A stretch of DNA of 64,000 nt, taken from the NCBI GenBank assembly GCA_030549205.1, contig JAUKTV010000010.1, positions 558,001 to 622,000 on the forward strand, read 5' to 3'. The stretch is from Apiosordaria backusii (lineage: Eukaryota > Ascomycota > Sordariomycetes > Sordariales > Lasiosphaeriaceae). The notes under the pieces were generated by a model. That model did not search any database and was not told where the DNA came from. It saw nothing but the letters and a program-made list of their open reading frames with translations. The position numbers were made by a program, and so were the translations under genes. Of the stretch, positions 1 through 12,099 are shown piece after piece (position 1 is the first letter of the stretch; each line of letters opens with the position of its first letter).

Positions 1-2411
1 AAAACTTGGAGTTTTAAACACCCGGCCTGTCCACACAGTCGTATCGTTCTCGATGTAGGCGTATGCGAGTTTCAGTGCATTCGGTTTGCACAGTCCATCT
101 CGTCCACCTTCCCACTCCACGGGAAATCTGACATTGGAGTAGTGAGTTTGCAAGACTTGGAAACGTTAGCAGATGTAAACAAAAGATGAAAGGTCAGGGA
201 CACACATACAGGATTTTGTCAAGGATGCGAGGGTGAACTTGGGGAAAATGCCCGTGAAGTTACGCAACTGAGAGTAACCATTCAGTAGACATTTGGGAGC
301 AACGGCGACGGTAATTTCGGGCGTTCCGAGTTGAGAGATAAGCATCCAAGTTGTGTCACGATACTTGGCGAATGCTGGAGGGCATCGGAGTTCAAACACT
401 GCGGCTTTGGCCAGACAAGGTTCCGAGGGAAGTGATTCCTCGTAAATTTGGATCCGTATTCGTTCCAGCTTGTGCATCGCTCGACAACGCGGGCATTGTC
501 GATCGTCGTGGACACCTCGAGCAAGAGGGTTATACTCGTCAACGGTAAGTATGCATGAACTCCCATCTGTCAACAGGTTAGCTGCCGGGAGAATCGATTG
601 ATAAAAGCGCTTGACATACCAACTTGTCGAGTCAAGTTCTGAAACTCCTCGGTCTTTTTTTCCCATTCCTCACGCTTTGCCTCCTTTCTCATCGCATCCG
701 AATTCGTGATTGCTCTATGCATCTTACGCATGGCCTCAGACTCCGGATATCCGCCGTCGTAGTATCTTGTTGCAAAGCAGCCAGCAGAAGGATCGTCAAA
801 TACAGTGCATCTCGGAAGGTTGCTTATGTGGATCCTGTCAGAAATATATTTCTGTATCTCATGTAGCCGGGCCATATCCTTGAAAGTAGCCAGGTGCAGA
901 ACATTCAGTGACTCGGGCGTGAAAACAGGATGGTACTCTTTCAGGAGTGGGAATTGGATACAGGTCGCTTGGTCCAGCCTCATCCACACTTCCATGGCGT
1001 TGAGAATAAGGATGCTCAGCTGTTCGGGATTGCCGTGATACAGGGGAAGCGCAGTCTGAAGATAGTTCTTCAAGGAGTCGTTTGGTGAGCCATCTGGCAG
1101 CATGGTCTCTTGCTGGGCGACGTGAAACAGCGGCTGCGCAAATTCGCTCAGATGTTTGTTCGTGACAGAAGCGAGATCAAAGTTGGCTGGGGGTGTCCAT
1201 CTGCGGTGTTGACCTCTTGTCATGTTCCCCCAGTTTGCCTGTAGCTTCCGCAACATATCACCACTGAGTTTCAGGGGGAGTTGCAGGTCATCACGATTGG
1301 CTCTTTTTGGCAATTCGGGAATGGGCCTTGCATGTGACTGCTTAAATGCGTCCCACTCGGCGGCAACACGTCTAGTGGCATGCTCGATTGTCTTGTTGAT
1401 CCGTGGGGTGAGCAAGTCAAAAAGGGTATCGACTTGTGGCAGAATGTCTCTGGCCTGCACATTGTCCCTATCCACATCCAGTTTCACCAGGCGACGACAG
1501 AGCTTGGCTTTCAGAAATTGGACTTGAGCAGGTTCCAGTGATGCCTGGGCGGACTCCATAAAGGTAGCCAAGGCGCTGCAGATCAGGAACTTATATTGAA
1601 AACGGCCCATCTCTCCCCCCAAGGAGAGTGACAGGCACCGAGCAATGGAAACCCTGAGAACCAGCCAGCGGGGGAGTCGGCGCCAAGGCTTTCGTGCGTT
1701 GTGCCAGGAAATATCGTCACGGACTCGCTTTCGAAGAATGGGCATCGAGACCCTGCGACCGTTCTCTTCCAGGATGGCCATCAACATGGAGCTGATCATA
1801 GTTGGACTCGATGTGTCTCGATACTCGTGGATGTCAGCACCGGCCTTGAAGGTATGAGCAGCAAACATCTTGGTCGACTCGAGAGAGGCCTGCTCCAGAA
1901 ATGTCGCCAAACTTCCTTGGAAGTTTCTATCTTCGAAGGTTGCAAGGGGAACTGCGACAGCGTTGCCAGGGAAGTCCCATTGCAGGGCATTCTCAGCAGC
2001 GAGAACATCGTCATTTCTTGGCGATGCTTCGAAAACCTCAAAGACGACGTCGTTGGGGACTCCAGAAAGCCGATGGATCAAAAGAGCTGCATTTTGGCTG
2101 CTGATGTGAATAATCAGCGCGTTGTTGGGTCCTAGGTACCGCAGCTCCGACAACAGGGTCGTTCTGTTGACTCGTCCGCTGCGGTTGACAGCCTTGGACA
2201 ATTCGAGGCACAAGCGAATGGAGTCCCAGGCCTTCGGTATGTCGGATGAATGGGAGTTGGCTTGGTATGGCTGTCGAGTGGCTTCGCACATGTGGCGTAC
2301 ATTGGCAATCAGGTGGTCGGTCAACTTTATCTCAATCTCATCGAGGTTGCTGTCTTCGGATGCCGGAACGCGTACTGGCAGTGCCAGGTGGTTGAACAAT
2401 GCGACCTCCAT
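1..2411 (-). CDS. DUF6606/DUF3638-family giant protein (5' part, runs off left edge)
   Basis: N-terminal part of a very large fungal protein of the DUF6606-DUF3638-DUF3645 family (usually about 3000 aa, biochemical role unestablished). Exons read 2411-620, 566-210 and 155-<1. The introns are 619-567 (53 nt) and 209-156 (54 nt); both start GTATGT, carry GCTAAC branch sites and keep frame (phase 1). The ATG at 2411 opens with NHLALP, typical of the DUF6606 start. Family hallmarks are FEAFEASPR-like FEVFEASPRNDDVLA, the block around ENALQWDFPGNAVAVP, and KPWRRLPRWLVLRV. Exon 2 has the Cys-containing stretch DEYNPLARGVHDDRQCPRC followed by VFELRCP, which in this family precedes the DUF3638 region. 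The last exon reads LQTHYSNVRFPVEW and continues past base 1. Nothing suggests damage. Family identification is by remembered motifs; the function is not inferred. Confidence 0.9.
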
Positions 2412-3439
2412 GGTGGATTCGCAGCTGGATCAGACGATTGAGGTGACCATGCGATTTTGGTGTAAACAGTAGGTCAGTGATCAACTTTGTAAAGGAGAGA
2501 AAAGGAAAAGAAAGAAAAAATGAGCGAGCGACAGAATTCTTTGCCTTGCAAACAAAATTGTCGAGTGTGTACTGTTGTGACTTTGGTCCAGGCCGTTTGA
2601 TCGTGGTAAAGTTTGGTTTTCGTGGGGCTCAATTTGTGAGGGGCCTAACAGGCGCTGAACCCACAATAGGCTCGGGGTATCGACAACGCACACCTTACCC
2701 TAACCCTGTTGATACTGGTGGGCTGAAAGTTTCAACAGCATTACCGTAATCCAGGTACCAGAAGGTGAGGCCTACAGTCGGGTTGCAGTAGCGGCCCGAA
2801 CTCATCCAAGATGTTTTATCTCGACGCTGCGTTTGTTGTTTGTGACAAAATGTGGAAGGAAAAGACCATCGATTGGCTGGAAAGCTGCATTCTCGGCAGC
2901 CTGACGTCCCAGTTGTCCGCCACTGCCACCACCTCCGGCTGCTCTGAACGGCGGTGACTGGCAGCTGGAGGGCTGCAGCCTCAAATCGTGCGCTTCCGAG
3001 GTTTGCCGCCTGTCGAAAGCCACACCTATACACTAAAAGCCGTGGCAAGCTGTCATTGGAGAGGCCGAATGGACGATAAAGGTAGACATATCAGATGAGA
3101 GGACTTCTGTTCAAACATGCAGCTCATCATGTAGCCAAGAATGGACAAACAAGATACAAACCACAGCTTGAAGGAAGCGAGGTGGCGTCCACCCTGCATT
3201 GAGGGATCAGATACATCACGCATTTGCGACGACCACCTGTGAATAGTTTTCGTCATCAAGGATTATTATCGTCTACCTACCGAAGTTCTTCACTCGCCTC
3301 TTTCAACTGGCATCCTACTCTGACCATCCCATAGCTGGAGACAGCTCCAAAGTATTGATCTTTGACCAGGAGCCGTCCCAAGGAGCTTTCTAGTAACAGT
3401 ATCCCTTTCACCAGAGGAGTGGCTTTATATCTGCTGTTT
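2412..3439. other. Intergenic region with telomere-like box
   Basis: No gene recognised. Short open frames here lack conserved motifs and look like chance. The strand opposite 2694-2706 reads AGGGTTAGGGTAA-like sequence, one and a half copies of the ascomycete telomere unit TTAGGG. It lies about 290 bp upstream of the start of the DUF6606 gene. Confidence 0.5.
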
Positions 3440-4334
3440 GCCTAATAGCAGGACAACAAGAATAGGGCCCATGCAGTTCTTCCTTCGTTGAGATGAATGA
3501 ACTTGCTGATCGACATTGGCACCTTTGCCAAGAAGCATCTGAACCATGTCGATGTCAATGCCGCATTCATCTTGTACGGGCAGTATTCATCTAGACCTCG
3601 CGCTTAGGGCATGTCCCGAAGGTGAGCCCAATGATTGCGCATTGACGTTGCCGTAGATGTAGTGTTGACGTTGTCCATATCATCTATAACAAGGGCAAGG
3701 GGTTATATTGTGGAGCTGCCGCGCTTCTCGGCTTCGTAAGTGTACCTACCTGAGTCGAGGCGTGTGATCGACAATGATTCCGTACCTTGATCGAAGGTAG
3801 GCCCTTCAGAAGGAAGAGCATTGTGTCCCCGAGAGAGCTCAGGGGGTTGAAATTGGATTTCAGCTCGCTTTTGAAGTCGTCATAGTAACAGTCTCTTAGA
3901 TAGTACCGGACTGTGTGGTGCAAAACGTCCACGGGATGGTCAAGAAATATTGGATGCGGCTCGTCACCGACGACGAGTAGGTCTCTGCACCGGTTGTGAA
4001 GCCGATCTTTCTGAACATTGATTTCTTCAAGGGTCTGGTTGGGCAATGGATAAATCGGGGCGCTGATACCATAGAAAAGGTCAGCCGGCCCGTTCAAGTA
4101 GCGAAAAAAATGAAAAGTGGAGGTGGCCGGACTTTTTGAACTGGGATTAAAGGGATTCATGACATATCGGCCTTGTAACTTGAAATCGGGTTCGCCCCTT
4201 TGATAATGAACTGAATGTACCTTGAGTGGCGCCGTGGGTGCGTAACTGCAGGTGTGGTTGATCTTAGTAGTGTTAATAGCTGAAGACGGCTTGGCTTGCA
4301 ACTTGGAAAGGCCCAGAATCCTAGATTTGAGCAA
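3440..4334 (-). pseudogene. Relic of a NACHT/ankyrin (NLR-like) protein, DUF7791 to ankyrin part
   Basis: The open stretch 4334-3684 (216 codons) has no complete gene structure, but carries motifs of the region following the NACHT NTPase in fungal STAND/NLR proteins. These are a helix with QKDRLHNRCRDLLVV, the hallmark HPVDVLHHTVRYYLRD (family form: VDFLHRTVRDFL), then SNFNPLSSLGDTMLFLLKGLP. Downstream on the same strand at about 3497-3560 is an ankyrin-like IDMVQMLLGKGANVDQQV. At about 3440-3490, in another frame, is NEGRTAWALFLLSCY, which follows ankyrin units in these proteins. The NTPase part is missing and the pieces are in different frames, so this is a truncated, frame-broken copy. Fungal NLRs are linked to self/non-self recognition, but nothing here can act. 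An alternative is a short expressed fragment of 4334-3684; I consider that less likely. Confidence 0.7.
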
Positions 4335-6267
4335 GACCGTGATGCCCTGCCATGGCTTTGTTTCCTCTATTTGGAAATGCCCTCATTCCTTTCATTTTTG
4401 GACTTCTTGATAGCTTCATTTAAGGGGACCGTGAACCCCCTGCAAGCCCAGTGATACCTGAAGTGGTTGGGTGAGGGCATTCACAAGTCCTTATCTTATC
4501 TCTTATCTCTTATCTGGTTGTGCCCCACTATTGGCGATCCACCACTTCACGCATCCTACTTCACACTGTTTGACAGATTCAATTCCAATTCATCACCTTT
4601 TTCCACACCTTTTCTTGACCTAGTAGTTCATACTAATTGACCACTGTATCATCCAGCCAAGCCGGCCAATCAAAACCCCCCCTCACACTCACAATGGTCC
4701 TGAGAAGCAACGGCTGCGCTCTTACGAGGGTACGGTGCAAAAGCTTGGTACGTAAATAACTATTTATGTAGGTAAAGAACACACTCTTTTCCAGAGCCCC
4801 TAAAACGACTGTGGCCATCACTGGAAGTTATCTCAGTGCCCCTTAGAATCCTCAGTCTTGACCTTTCTTGTCAACATGTGACCGGCGTCATTCTGAATGA
4901 CGACGATCATGAACTTAAAGACATTATCCTCTAATATATCGTGCTTCTTAATCAATCTTTTAAGCTCACCGGCACGTGTTAAAGTTCCACCAGCGCCAGC
5001 ATATATATCCACCGCGTTGAAGGGTTTAGACTGGCCACTCTTTGGCGGCCTGTAGCCATTGACTGCAGTACCTATCGGGAAATGGATGTGCCGTCAACAT
5101 CCCAAGACTAGAGCTTAAATTCTCGGTCCCGACAACCTCCTCACCATGATGACGACGACAACACCAATACTCTCCCCAAAATGTGGTATGACAAAACAAT
5201 AAGGACACCTTTCACAGTTCAACCCATCCCAAAAGAATGGGGGTGCACAACCTGAAGTAGAAAACCCTCTCACCTTGGCAAACGCCTCTCAATAGCGTAT
5301 CTAATAGACCGTTTCAGCAGGTCAATGACCCAAGAAGCAGTCTTCCCGAATATTCCGCGCCGATCAAGAAGGTAGCATCGAACCAATGCCGAAGTAAAGC
5401 CACTCAACTTGAAGCGAGCTCTGCAGATAACACTCACTGCCGAACGAGACACTATCTCCCCACGCGAGCAGGCAGGCGTCACGTTTCAGAATGGCTGCAA
5501 CCCTGGTCGGACACTATCCGCCAATGCTTGGTATGGGATGCCACACCTTTTCCACATACTCAGTAGAAAGAAAAAAGACCCCTCCCGCAACGGGTACAGC
5601 GTGAACCGCAGCGTAGGCTCCGTGGTTGCATCGAGCGAATGGCGATCACTGCGGGGTTACTAACTTTAGCAATTAAAAAAAGCCTCTTCTCCTACCCACC
5701 TACCTACAACAGTCCACAAAACCGATAGATCAGACACGGCGAGACGGGTCATCTGGTCCGCGATCTGCTGGTGGGGGTCTCTCGTCGATTGGCTGGAGCG
5801 ATAGGGAACACTTTCAGCTTGCGGAAGGAGAAACTCTCATGGTCTTGTGGTGTGCACTGAGACTGGTGGGACTGCGCCATTGGAATGCCGAAGCGGCAAC
5901 CGCTTCTGGACTCTGGACGGCACAAGCCAATAATGCGGGGAGTAGTCTTCCCTTGCCGTTGCGATCGCCACTTCGGCTGTATGTGCTGACAGTCAGTTAG
6001 CAATATGTCCGCATGTCCTAAAGTAATCGGTGAGAATGGCATAGTGTAACTGGGAGAGAGTAATCGGGGTTATGGGTCCAGATGCACCCATCGTATATAC
6101 CCCCTCAATGTGCGCTCACTGCCTCTGACCATCTGGCATTTGCTTCCTCTTGAAGAGGATGCGCGCGAAATGCAGCGCCAGAACGGCAGCGACACATCAT
6201 GACCTGTCCAAAATCCTCATGATACCATCTCGAACCGAGGTTTAGGGGGCGAGACGATAGCGACAAG
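4335..6267. other. Gene-poor region between NLR relic and DUF3433 gene
   Basis: About 1.9 kb with no recognisable coding region. Frames of up to about 97 codons occur but none has conserved features. The only structure noted is the cluster of GATA boxes at 4491-4514, listed separately. Confidence 0.5.
4491..4514 (-). promoter_or_regulatory. Cluster of four AGATAA boxes (possible GATA-factor sites)
   Basis: TTATCT occurs at 4491, 4496, 4503 and 4510, giving four AGATAA boxes on the minus strand within 24 bp. HGATAR is the binding site of fungal GATA regulators (AreA/NIT2 for nitrogen, SREA-like for iron use a longer site). The cluster is about 160 bp upstream of the NLR relic and has no clear intact target gene, so it may be a simple repeat. 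Confidence 0.3.
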
Positions 6268-9180
6268 ATGTTTCAGGACCCTTCTCTTCGGTCATGGCGG
6301 GCAGGAGACAGCCCCGTGGTCCTGACACAACCGTCTCCGCTCAGCCAAGCGGGCAGCTGGAGAGACTATGAAAGGGACTTCAAGCCCGAGATCCGGGCTC
6401 AACCGGGCAAGATGGCGCCGCGCAGGATGGCATCTCTGCGCCGGATCGCGCCACCAGACTACAAGCCGGCACCGCTGAGAAGAACATTCCTGGTGGTGCT
6501 GGTTGTGGTGATGCTGGTCTGTATCGTCCTCCTCGAGTGTGCGTGTCAGTTCCTGCCCACTGAGGTAGATCGGAGGATCATACCAGAGTCCGACAAGAGC
6601 CCAACAAGCAATGTCAACAGCACCCCGACAGACAATGACAGTCCTCCATTGCTGAAGCCCAGACTGCAACTGTCGAGACGGCTATTACAGAACGCAACGT
6701 TGGACGAGGACAGGGGCAACTCTCCGGATAACTCTCCAGACAACTCTCCGGTCAACCCTCCAGCTGTGGTAGTCCCCATCACCACTCCCAGTTCTTCACC
6801 AGCTTCCGTGGAAACATTGCCAACTCTAACGCCAGCACCCCCAGCAACAAAAGCAACAACGGAAGATTCCCAGTCATCCATTACACAATCGAGCGCCTTC
6901 GCAGACCCCGGTAGCGTTACTGTCACTCCAACAGCACCCCCAGAGCCATCAACAGCGCCAACAAGCAACTTCGCAGACATCGGCACCAAAACCCTCAGCT
7001 CAACGACAACCGACCCCGGCAACCCCATGATTGGTGACGGCAGCAACTTCGGGCAAGACGGCCTCCAAACCATCACCGAGGTCCCAGATACCAACCCCGC
7101 TGGATTCATCGGCATCGTCGTGCTCCCCTCCACAACCCTGGAAGAGCTGGTCACCACCGTAACAAAGCAGACAACTATCACCGGAGTAGCAACAACAACG
7201 GTGACAGGCGCCACAACCCTCAGCGGCATCGTCGTCTCCTTCACCGAGACTCAAACCATCGACCAAGTCGTAACCCAGGTTCCATCACCGACAACGATAT
7301 ACAACGTCGTCACAGCGGTATCCCCATCATATGTCACGGCATCTGTCATGACGTTGACAGATGAAGACGGAAACCCCACCGCCACAGTTATCAACACCCC
7401 TCCACCTGTCTTCTCGCCAGACGTCATCACTGTGACGGACTCGAGGGGCGCGGGAACATTGACAATCACCACCAACGTCCTCGTGCCCCCCAGAACAAAA
7501 GTCATCACCAACTCCCAAGGCGTCGCAACAGCTACCATAACCGAGTTCCCCACTTTCCCGACAGACACCCCGGAGCAGCAGCCACAAGCAGAAGTTTCAG
7601 TGTACTACATCTCCCGAGGGCAGTACTTCGTCGGTTTCTTTTTGCCAACGATTTTGGCAGTGATGCTCACCATCCCCATCCGCATGATCGACATGGCAGC
7701 AAAGCAATACCAGCCCTGGCACGCCTTGACCCAGCGGATGGGCGTCCCCGCGGAAGAGTCCTTGTGCTTGCGAACCAACGGCTTCCATGGTATTGTTTCG
7801 AGTTTGAAGGCGATGGCCTCTGGTCAGATGCTCATGGTCCTCACAACCCTCCTCACCATCTCCTCCGTGTTCTTAGTACCTTTATCTGCCGAAGCAGTCG
7901 CGCTAAAATTGCATGGAAACTGCTCCCCGAGCGACTTCAACGGCTGCGCCATGACCCTAGGCGTCTTTCTCGGCCCAGCCCGAGCGACAACCGCGCTCCT
8001 CAGCTTCATGGTCGTCCTCCTGGTCCTCATCCTGTTCGTCCTCCGCAAATGGCGCACAGGTGTAGCGGCAAACCCCTGGACCATCGCCGGTATGGGTACC
8101 CTAGCAACCAACAGGGAAACTCGCGCTGCGTTCTGCTCCCTCCCCCCTGATAAAGGGCAAGGACTAAGCCACTCCAAACTCGTCGCTGGTTTTGGGGATC
8201 GAACCTTTAGATTGGGGCACTTCTTCAACCACTACGGCATCCCCGAGTACGGTGTCATGGCCAGTAGGGCAAACGTAACCATTGTCCGTCCCGAGCGACC
8301 CGACAGCGTGAGCACAGGCGTGACCTCGCCGCAAGAGGAGCTGCTGCATGGCCAAAACTCGAACGCAAAATCCGAGCGCCATTTGCCGTTTTTGATGCTG
8401 TCGTACAGCGGAAGAATCGCTTTCTTGCTTCCCTTGACGGGTATTATGGTTGTGGTACTGTATTACAACAACACCGGGGGCGACACCAACTTTGAGCGGT
8501 TCATGAGCACTCAGAATTTTGGCGTGCGGTCGTTGTTCACGTTGTTGGGGGTGGGGATAACCCTGTTTTGGAGTGCCTTTTTCACCAGTAAGCATCAACC
8601 CTGAAGAGGCCCTAACATATGGGACGAATTCACTGACATGTCATCTGTACCTACCTTAGGCCTGGCCATCCTCAGTCCCTACCAACTCATGTCCCAATCC
8701 CCCCGGCCAGCCCAGCAATCCATCACCTTGTCTACGCCCATGAACGCCTTCTCCGGCATCTGGAGCGCCGTCAAGCGAAGGCACATCTTCCTCATCGTTG
8801 TCGCCGCCACCGCAATCCTGGCAGAGTTCTTGCCAATTCTGCTGAACAACGTCCCCTTCCGCGTAACCCAAACCTGGGTCGCCTCCCGCGTGTGCACCTG
8901 GCTCGCCGTCGCAATAATGAGCATCATGTGGCTCGTCGTCGCAGCAAGCTTCTTCATAAAGTGGCCACACATGCCCGTCGACCCGAGCACGATTGCGGGC
9001 GCGATGTACTACGTTTGCGACTCGTGGATGCTGTGGAGCTTGGAGGGGCTGAGCCAAGTCAGCAAGGAGGAGTGCGATCGCAGGGTGAATGACGTCGGGA
9101 TGCAGTACGCGTTTGGGAACATTGTTGGGCAGTCGGGAAACAAGAAGGTGGGGGTGGATGGGGTGAAGGAGTATGCGTGA
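6268..9180 (+). CDS. DUF3433 multi-pass membrane protein
   Basis: Fungal plasma-membrane-type protein of the DUF3433 family; function unknown. Two exons, 6268-8587 and 8660-9180, join in phase 1 across a 72-nt intron (GTAAGC...TTAG), giving 946 aa. A hydrophobic segment at about residues 70-95 is preceded by the typical YKPAPLR. A Ser/Thr/Pro-rich stretch of roughly 330 residues follows, with tandem NSPD units near residue 150, and looks extracellular and heavily O-glycosylated. Then comes the DUF3433 core with paired membrane segments (GQYFVGFFLPTILAVMLTIP, LMVLTTLLTISSVFLVPLSA, TTALLSFMVVLLVLILFVLR) and the family stretch NPWTIAGMGTLATN. The second half repeats the arrangement. The ATG is the first of the open frame and no other start is better supported. 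Confidence 0.88.
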
Positions 9181-9459
9181 TAAAAAGAAAGCAATAAATA
9201 TGATGAGTACACGAATGGCATATACATAGATGATAGAGATGATGATATGAAAATGATGATGTTTTTTTTTCGAAAGTTTGGATGGACAGGGGACCCTGAG
9301 GTTGTGGGTGCATTTCCCCACACCAAGAGGTGCCAGCCGGTGGGGTCATCTCCAGGTGCCAGGGTTGAGAGACTGCCCCACATTGACCTGGACATGGTTT
9401 GCTTGTTCATCAAGCCTCGGGTTGTAGTGTATCGCATTTTTGTGAGGTCGGATACTACA

Positions 9460-11418
9460 CTACCTGTTATTGTATGCGTATGGGAGTAATTCGAAGCCTT
9501 GTACCTCGTCCTTCACCGGTGTCGTTACATAACACGGACACACATCCTCTTGCCCAGGTCCGTCCCCAAAGATGCTCTTATACCCCTGCTGTGACCCTGT
9601 TTTGTGATCCTCGGTTCCATTTTGGGCGGCCCCTGTTCCGTCAAGAGTTCCATCATGGTCCTTTTCTTTGCCTTTCGATCCTTCCTCTGCACCATTAGTA
9701 CCAGACAAGAATAGCTGCCTTACCTCCTCAACCCTCTTCTCCCACCTCCTCCGCTTTTTCTCTCCTTCTTTCCCCCACACCTCCGGTCTTTCATCAAGTC
9801 CCTGACATCTCCAACACTTTCTGGTCTCCTCCTCAAACGGCCTATCGGTGCTGAAGCAGCTCTGGCAATGGACACCGCACAGATACTTGTCACACCCAGG
9901 GGCCAGGCAAGTCGGATTCCAAGAATGCTGCTGGCCTAGATGGTGCCCTCCACAGCGACAGGTCTTCAAACGACAGTCCCTCCCAGCATGAGAGTTTCGT
10001 ATCCCGCACATGCAGCACCGATAAGTGCACGTCATGGCGTTGCCCTTATGGTAGCGGCCGTCCGGATGCCCACAGCCAGGGCGGCAGCTTATCCGACATC
10101 TTTTCGCCGTATGGTAAAGTGGAAATGGCTGACACTTGCACCTGTTGTTCTTCGCCGTCGGGCAATCAGGGGCAAAGTGACTTACCTCCGGTGGTTCGTC
10201 TGGAAGCCGATCCACCGTGATGGCGCCTAACTCCATCAGGTTGCACAAATAGTCGTACTCCCCCATCGACCAGCCCCCGCAATGCCCGCACGGCATGGTG
10301 CATTCATTCACGACGGGGTGAGTTCGGGAACCGCAGTTGTCGCAAGCCGGTCGTTGTCGTGATTTGATCCGAAATGCTTTCGAAACTCCGATTCGAGACC
10401 CATCAATGAATGGCTTTTCGAGGTCCAGATCCCAGTCAAACATCTCCTGAATCCTTCCGCGGCTGAGGCTTCGTCTCCGGGTCTTCTTGTCGAGCAGGGA
10501 AAGCTTCATAGCCGGGGCAGGAATTTGCCACCCCCAGTTGACACCAGAAAACACAATCGACGTCCACGACTTTGGCGGCGGCTGGCTGAAGCACCGCCTA
10601 CCACGACCCCTTTCCCTCGGGATCCTATGAGCGCCCCGACCACGCCATCGCTCAGTGTCAACCGCAAGCTTGATGCCTCCATCACTATCCCTTGATAGAT
10701 GCGGAAACTCAATGCTCCTGAAAGATGCGTCATAAAACCCTGCAAGGTGATCATACACCGGTTGAGCCCGCGGGTGGAAGCCGTCTGGTAAGTAATGGTG
10801 CCGGGTAAACGGCCCGCCATCGGGAATCCCGTCGTACAGAGACGAAAGCTGCTCTGCGATTTGTTCGTTGATCTTTCGCATGCCCTCTGCCTTTGGTCGA
10901 CCCCGGGGTTTTCCATCCCAGGCATTGGTTTCGCCTCCCAAAAACCTGGCTCGATTCTTTTCGGGGTTTCGAACGGGTCGGGGGTATCCAGACATAACAA
11001 GTCTCGAAAAATACTCCGAATTGCAAAAAGCTTGAAATGAAATAGAGTCTGTTTCAAGGTAGACACGCGCAACCTCTGAGATGATGATATCCCCCAGTGA
11101 GGCCTGTGTTTCTGAACGGTCTGGCAAAGGAGATCTGTTCCCAATCAATTCATGAAGAGACGCGATGGCGTTGAATCGTCGAGAGTCGATTCTGTGAAGC
11201 CTCCTCAATGCCTTGTCCCACGGAATTGATGGGCCTAGGGGTGAACCGTATAGGCAGGCGGTTTCAGGAGAAGGGTTCATGAAGTCCTGCATTACGTCGG
11301 CGATCATCAAGTCCCAGTCGCTCAGATTGGGATGACTGTAGCGCTCGAACGGAGTGGCGCCCGGGACATCGAGGGGAAAGTGCCGAACATGGCCGTTGTC
11401 GTCGTTGAGTTGTGCCAT
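9460..11418 (-). CDS. Cysteine-rich zinc-knuckle protein, conserved in Sordariales-type fungi
   Basis: Intronless frame. The first ATG is at 11418 (two codons into a longer TTG-opened frame), giving 652 aa. The N-terminal half is basic and without recognised domain. The C-terminal half has a CCHC knuckle CDNCGSRTHPVVNEC (C-x2-C-x4-H-x5-C). It is followed by many Cys/His pairs (CRPGCGHPDG, CTYRCCMCGIRNSHAGRDC, CRCGGHHLGQQHSWNPTC, CGVHCQSC), as in zinc-binding proteins of unknown function common in this fungal group. A charged, probably coiled segment (KKRRRWEKRVEEVRQLF) follows. Nucleic-acid binding is possible from the knuckles but not shown. It converges with the DUF3433 gene, leaving 279 bp between their stops. 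Confidence 0.82.
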   Translation of the reverse strand: MAQLNDDNGHVRHFPLDVPGATPFERYSHPNLSDWDLMIADVMQDFMNPSPETACLYGSPLGPSIPWDKALRRLHRIDSRRFNAIASLHELIGNRSPLPDRSETQASLGDIIISEVARVYLETDSISFQAFCNSEYFSRLVMSGYPRPVRNPEKNRARFLGGETNAWDGKPRGRPKAEGMRKINEQIAEQLSSLYDGIPDGGPFTRHHYLPDGFHPRAQPVYDHLAGFYDASFRSIEFPHLSRDSDGGIKLAVDTERWRGRGAHRIPRERGRGRRCFSQPPPKSWTSIVFSGVNWGWQIPAPAMKLSLLDKKTRRRSLSRGRIQEMFDWDLDLEKPFIDGSRIGVSKAFRIKSRQRPACDNCGSRTHPVVNECTMPCGHCGGWSMGEYDYLCNLMELGAITVDRLPDEPPEVSHFAPDCPTAKNNRCKCQPFPLYHTAKRCRISCRPGCGHPDGRYHKGNAMTCTYRCCMCGIRNSHAGRDCRLKTCRCGGHHLGQQHSWNPTCLAPGCDKYLCGVHCQSCFSTDRPFEEETRKCWRCQGLDERPEVWGKEGEKKRRRWEKRVEEVRQLFLSGTNGAEEGSKGKEKDHDGTLDGTGAAQNGTEDHKTGSQQGYKSIFGDGPGQEDVCPCYVTTPVKDEVQGFELLPYAYNNR

Positions 11419-12099
11419 TTTCAACTTTCAAGCCATGGGATAGCAAGCTTTGAAACGGTTGAAGGTGGCTGCTGCAAGTCGTCCAGGCGCGTCCAGGTTG
11501 TTGTTCCTTGATTAGGCACTTGGCAGGTGATGAACGCCCCGCCAAGCGGCTGACATGTCTTGGCAGGGCAAATCTGGCTTCGCGCAGAAAGACATATCAA
11601 AAGAATTAAATAGTGTACGCTTTGGAAAAGGACGTTCGATATTGCAAGCAGTATTTTGTTTGTTACCTATTTAGACCCAACCTGGCCGCCGTAGGCGTGT
11701 CTACATGTAGGCTTTGCAGATGTTGGATAAGCGTAACACTGGGAAAACCAACCCATGAGAAAAAGGCCATCGCCATTGCATTCAAAACATCACATCATAT
11801 CATGCTATGCCTCGTCACGGTCATACATGCCTATTTGACCAAACAGAAAGAACCGGAACCCATCCAAACTCCCTATTCCAACATCAAGTATACTCAAAAC
11901 CATCCCCCAGAGCCCCCATTCCTCACGCCATGCTACAAACCAAAATTATGGGTAGATAAAAGTAGGACAGGTAAGCTGCGCAAGCTGGAATGGGGATGGA
12001 AACCAGGAGACAAAAGCAGAAGGGGGGGTATAAGAACAAACCGCATCAGTAAGTCCGTCAGTAAGTCACCGCAAATCCAACCCGCCACTTCTCCTCCCA
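11419..12099. other. Intergenic region
   Basis: No recognised gene. A plus-strand frame across 11613-12224 has a composition unlike neighbouring genes and overlaps the 3' end of the next minus-strand gene. It was not accepted. Confidence 0.5.

Noticed and set aside
2695..3048. 117-codon minus-strand frame
   Set aside because: No motif, and shorter overlapping frames are equally open.
3440..4334. Repeat-induced point mutation (RIP) as the cause of the NLR relic's decay
   Set aside because: The relic is not markedly AT-rich and long stretches remain open, which does not fit heavy RIP.
6546..7244. 232-codon minus-strand frame opposite the DUF3433 gene
   Set aside because: Val/Gly-rich mirror of the Ser/Thr-rich segment; a shadow.
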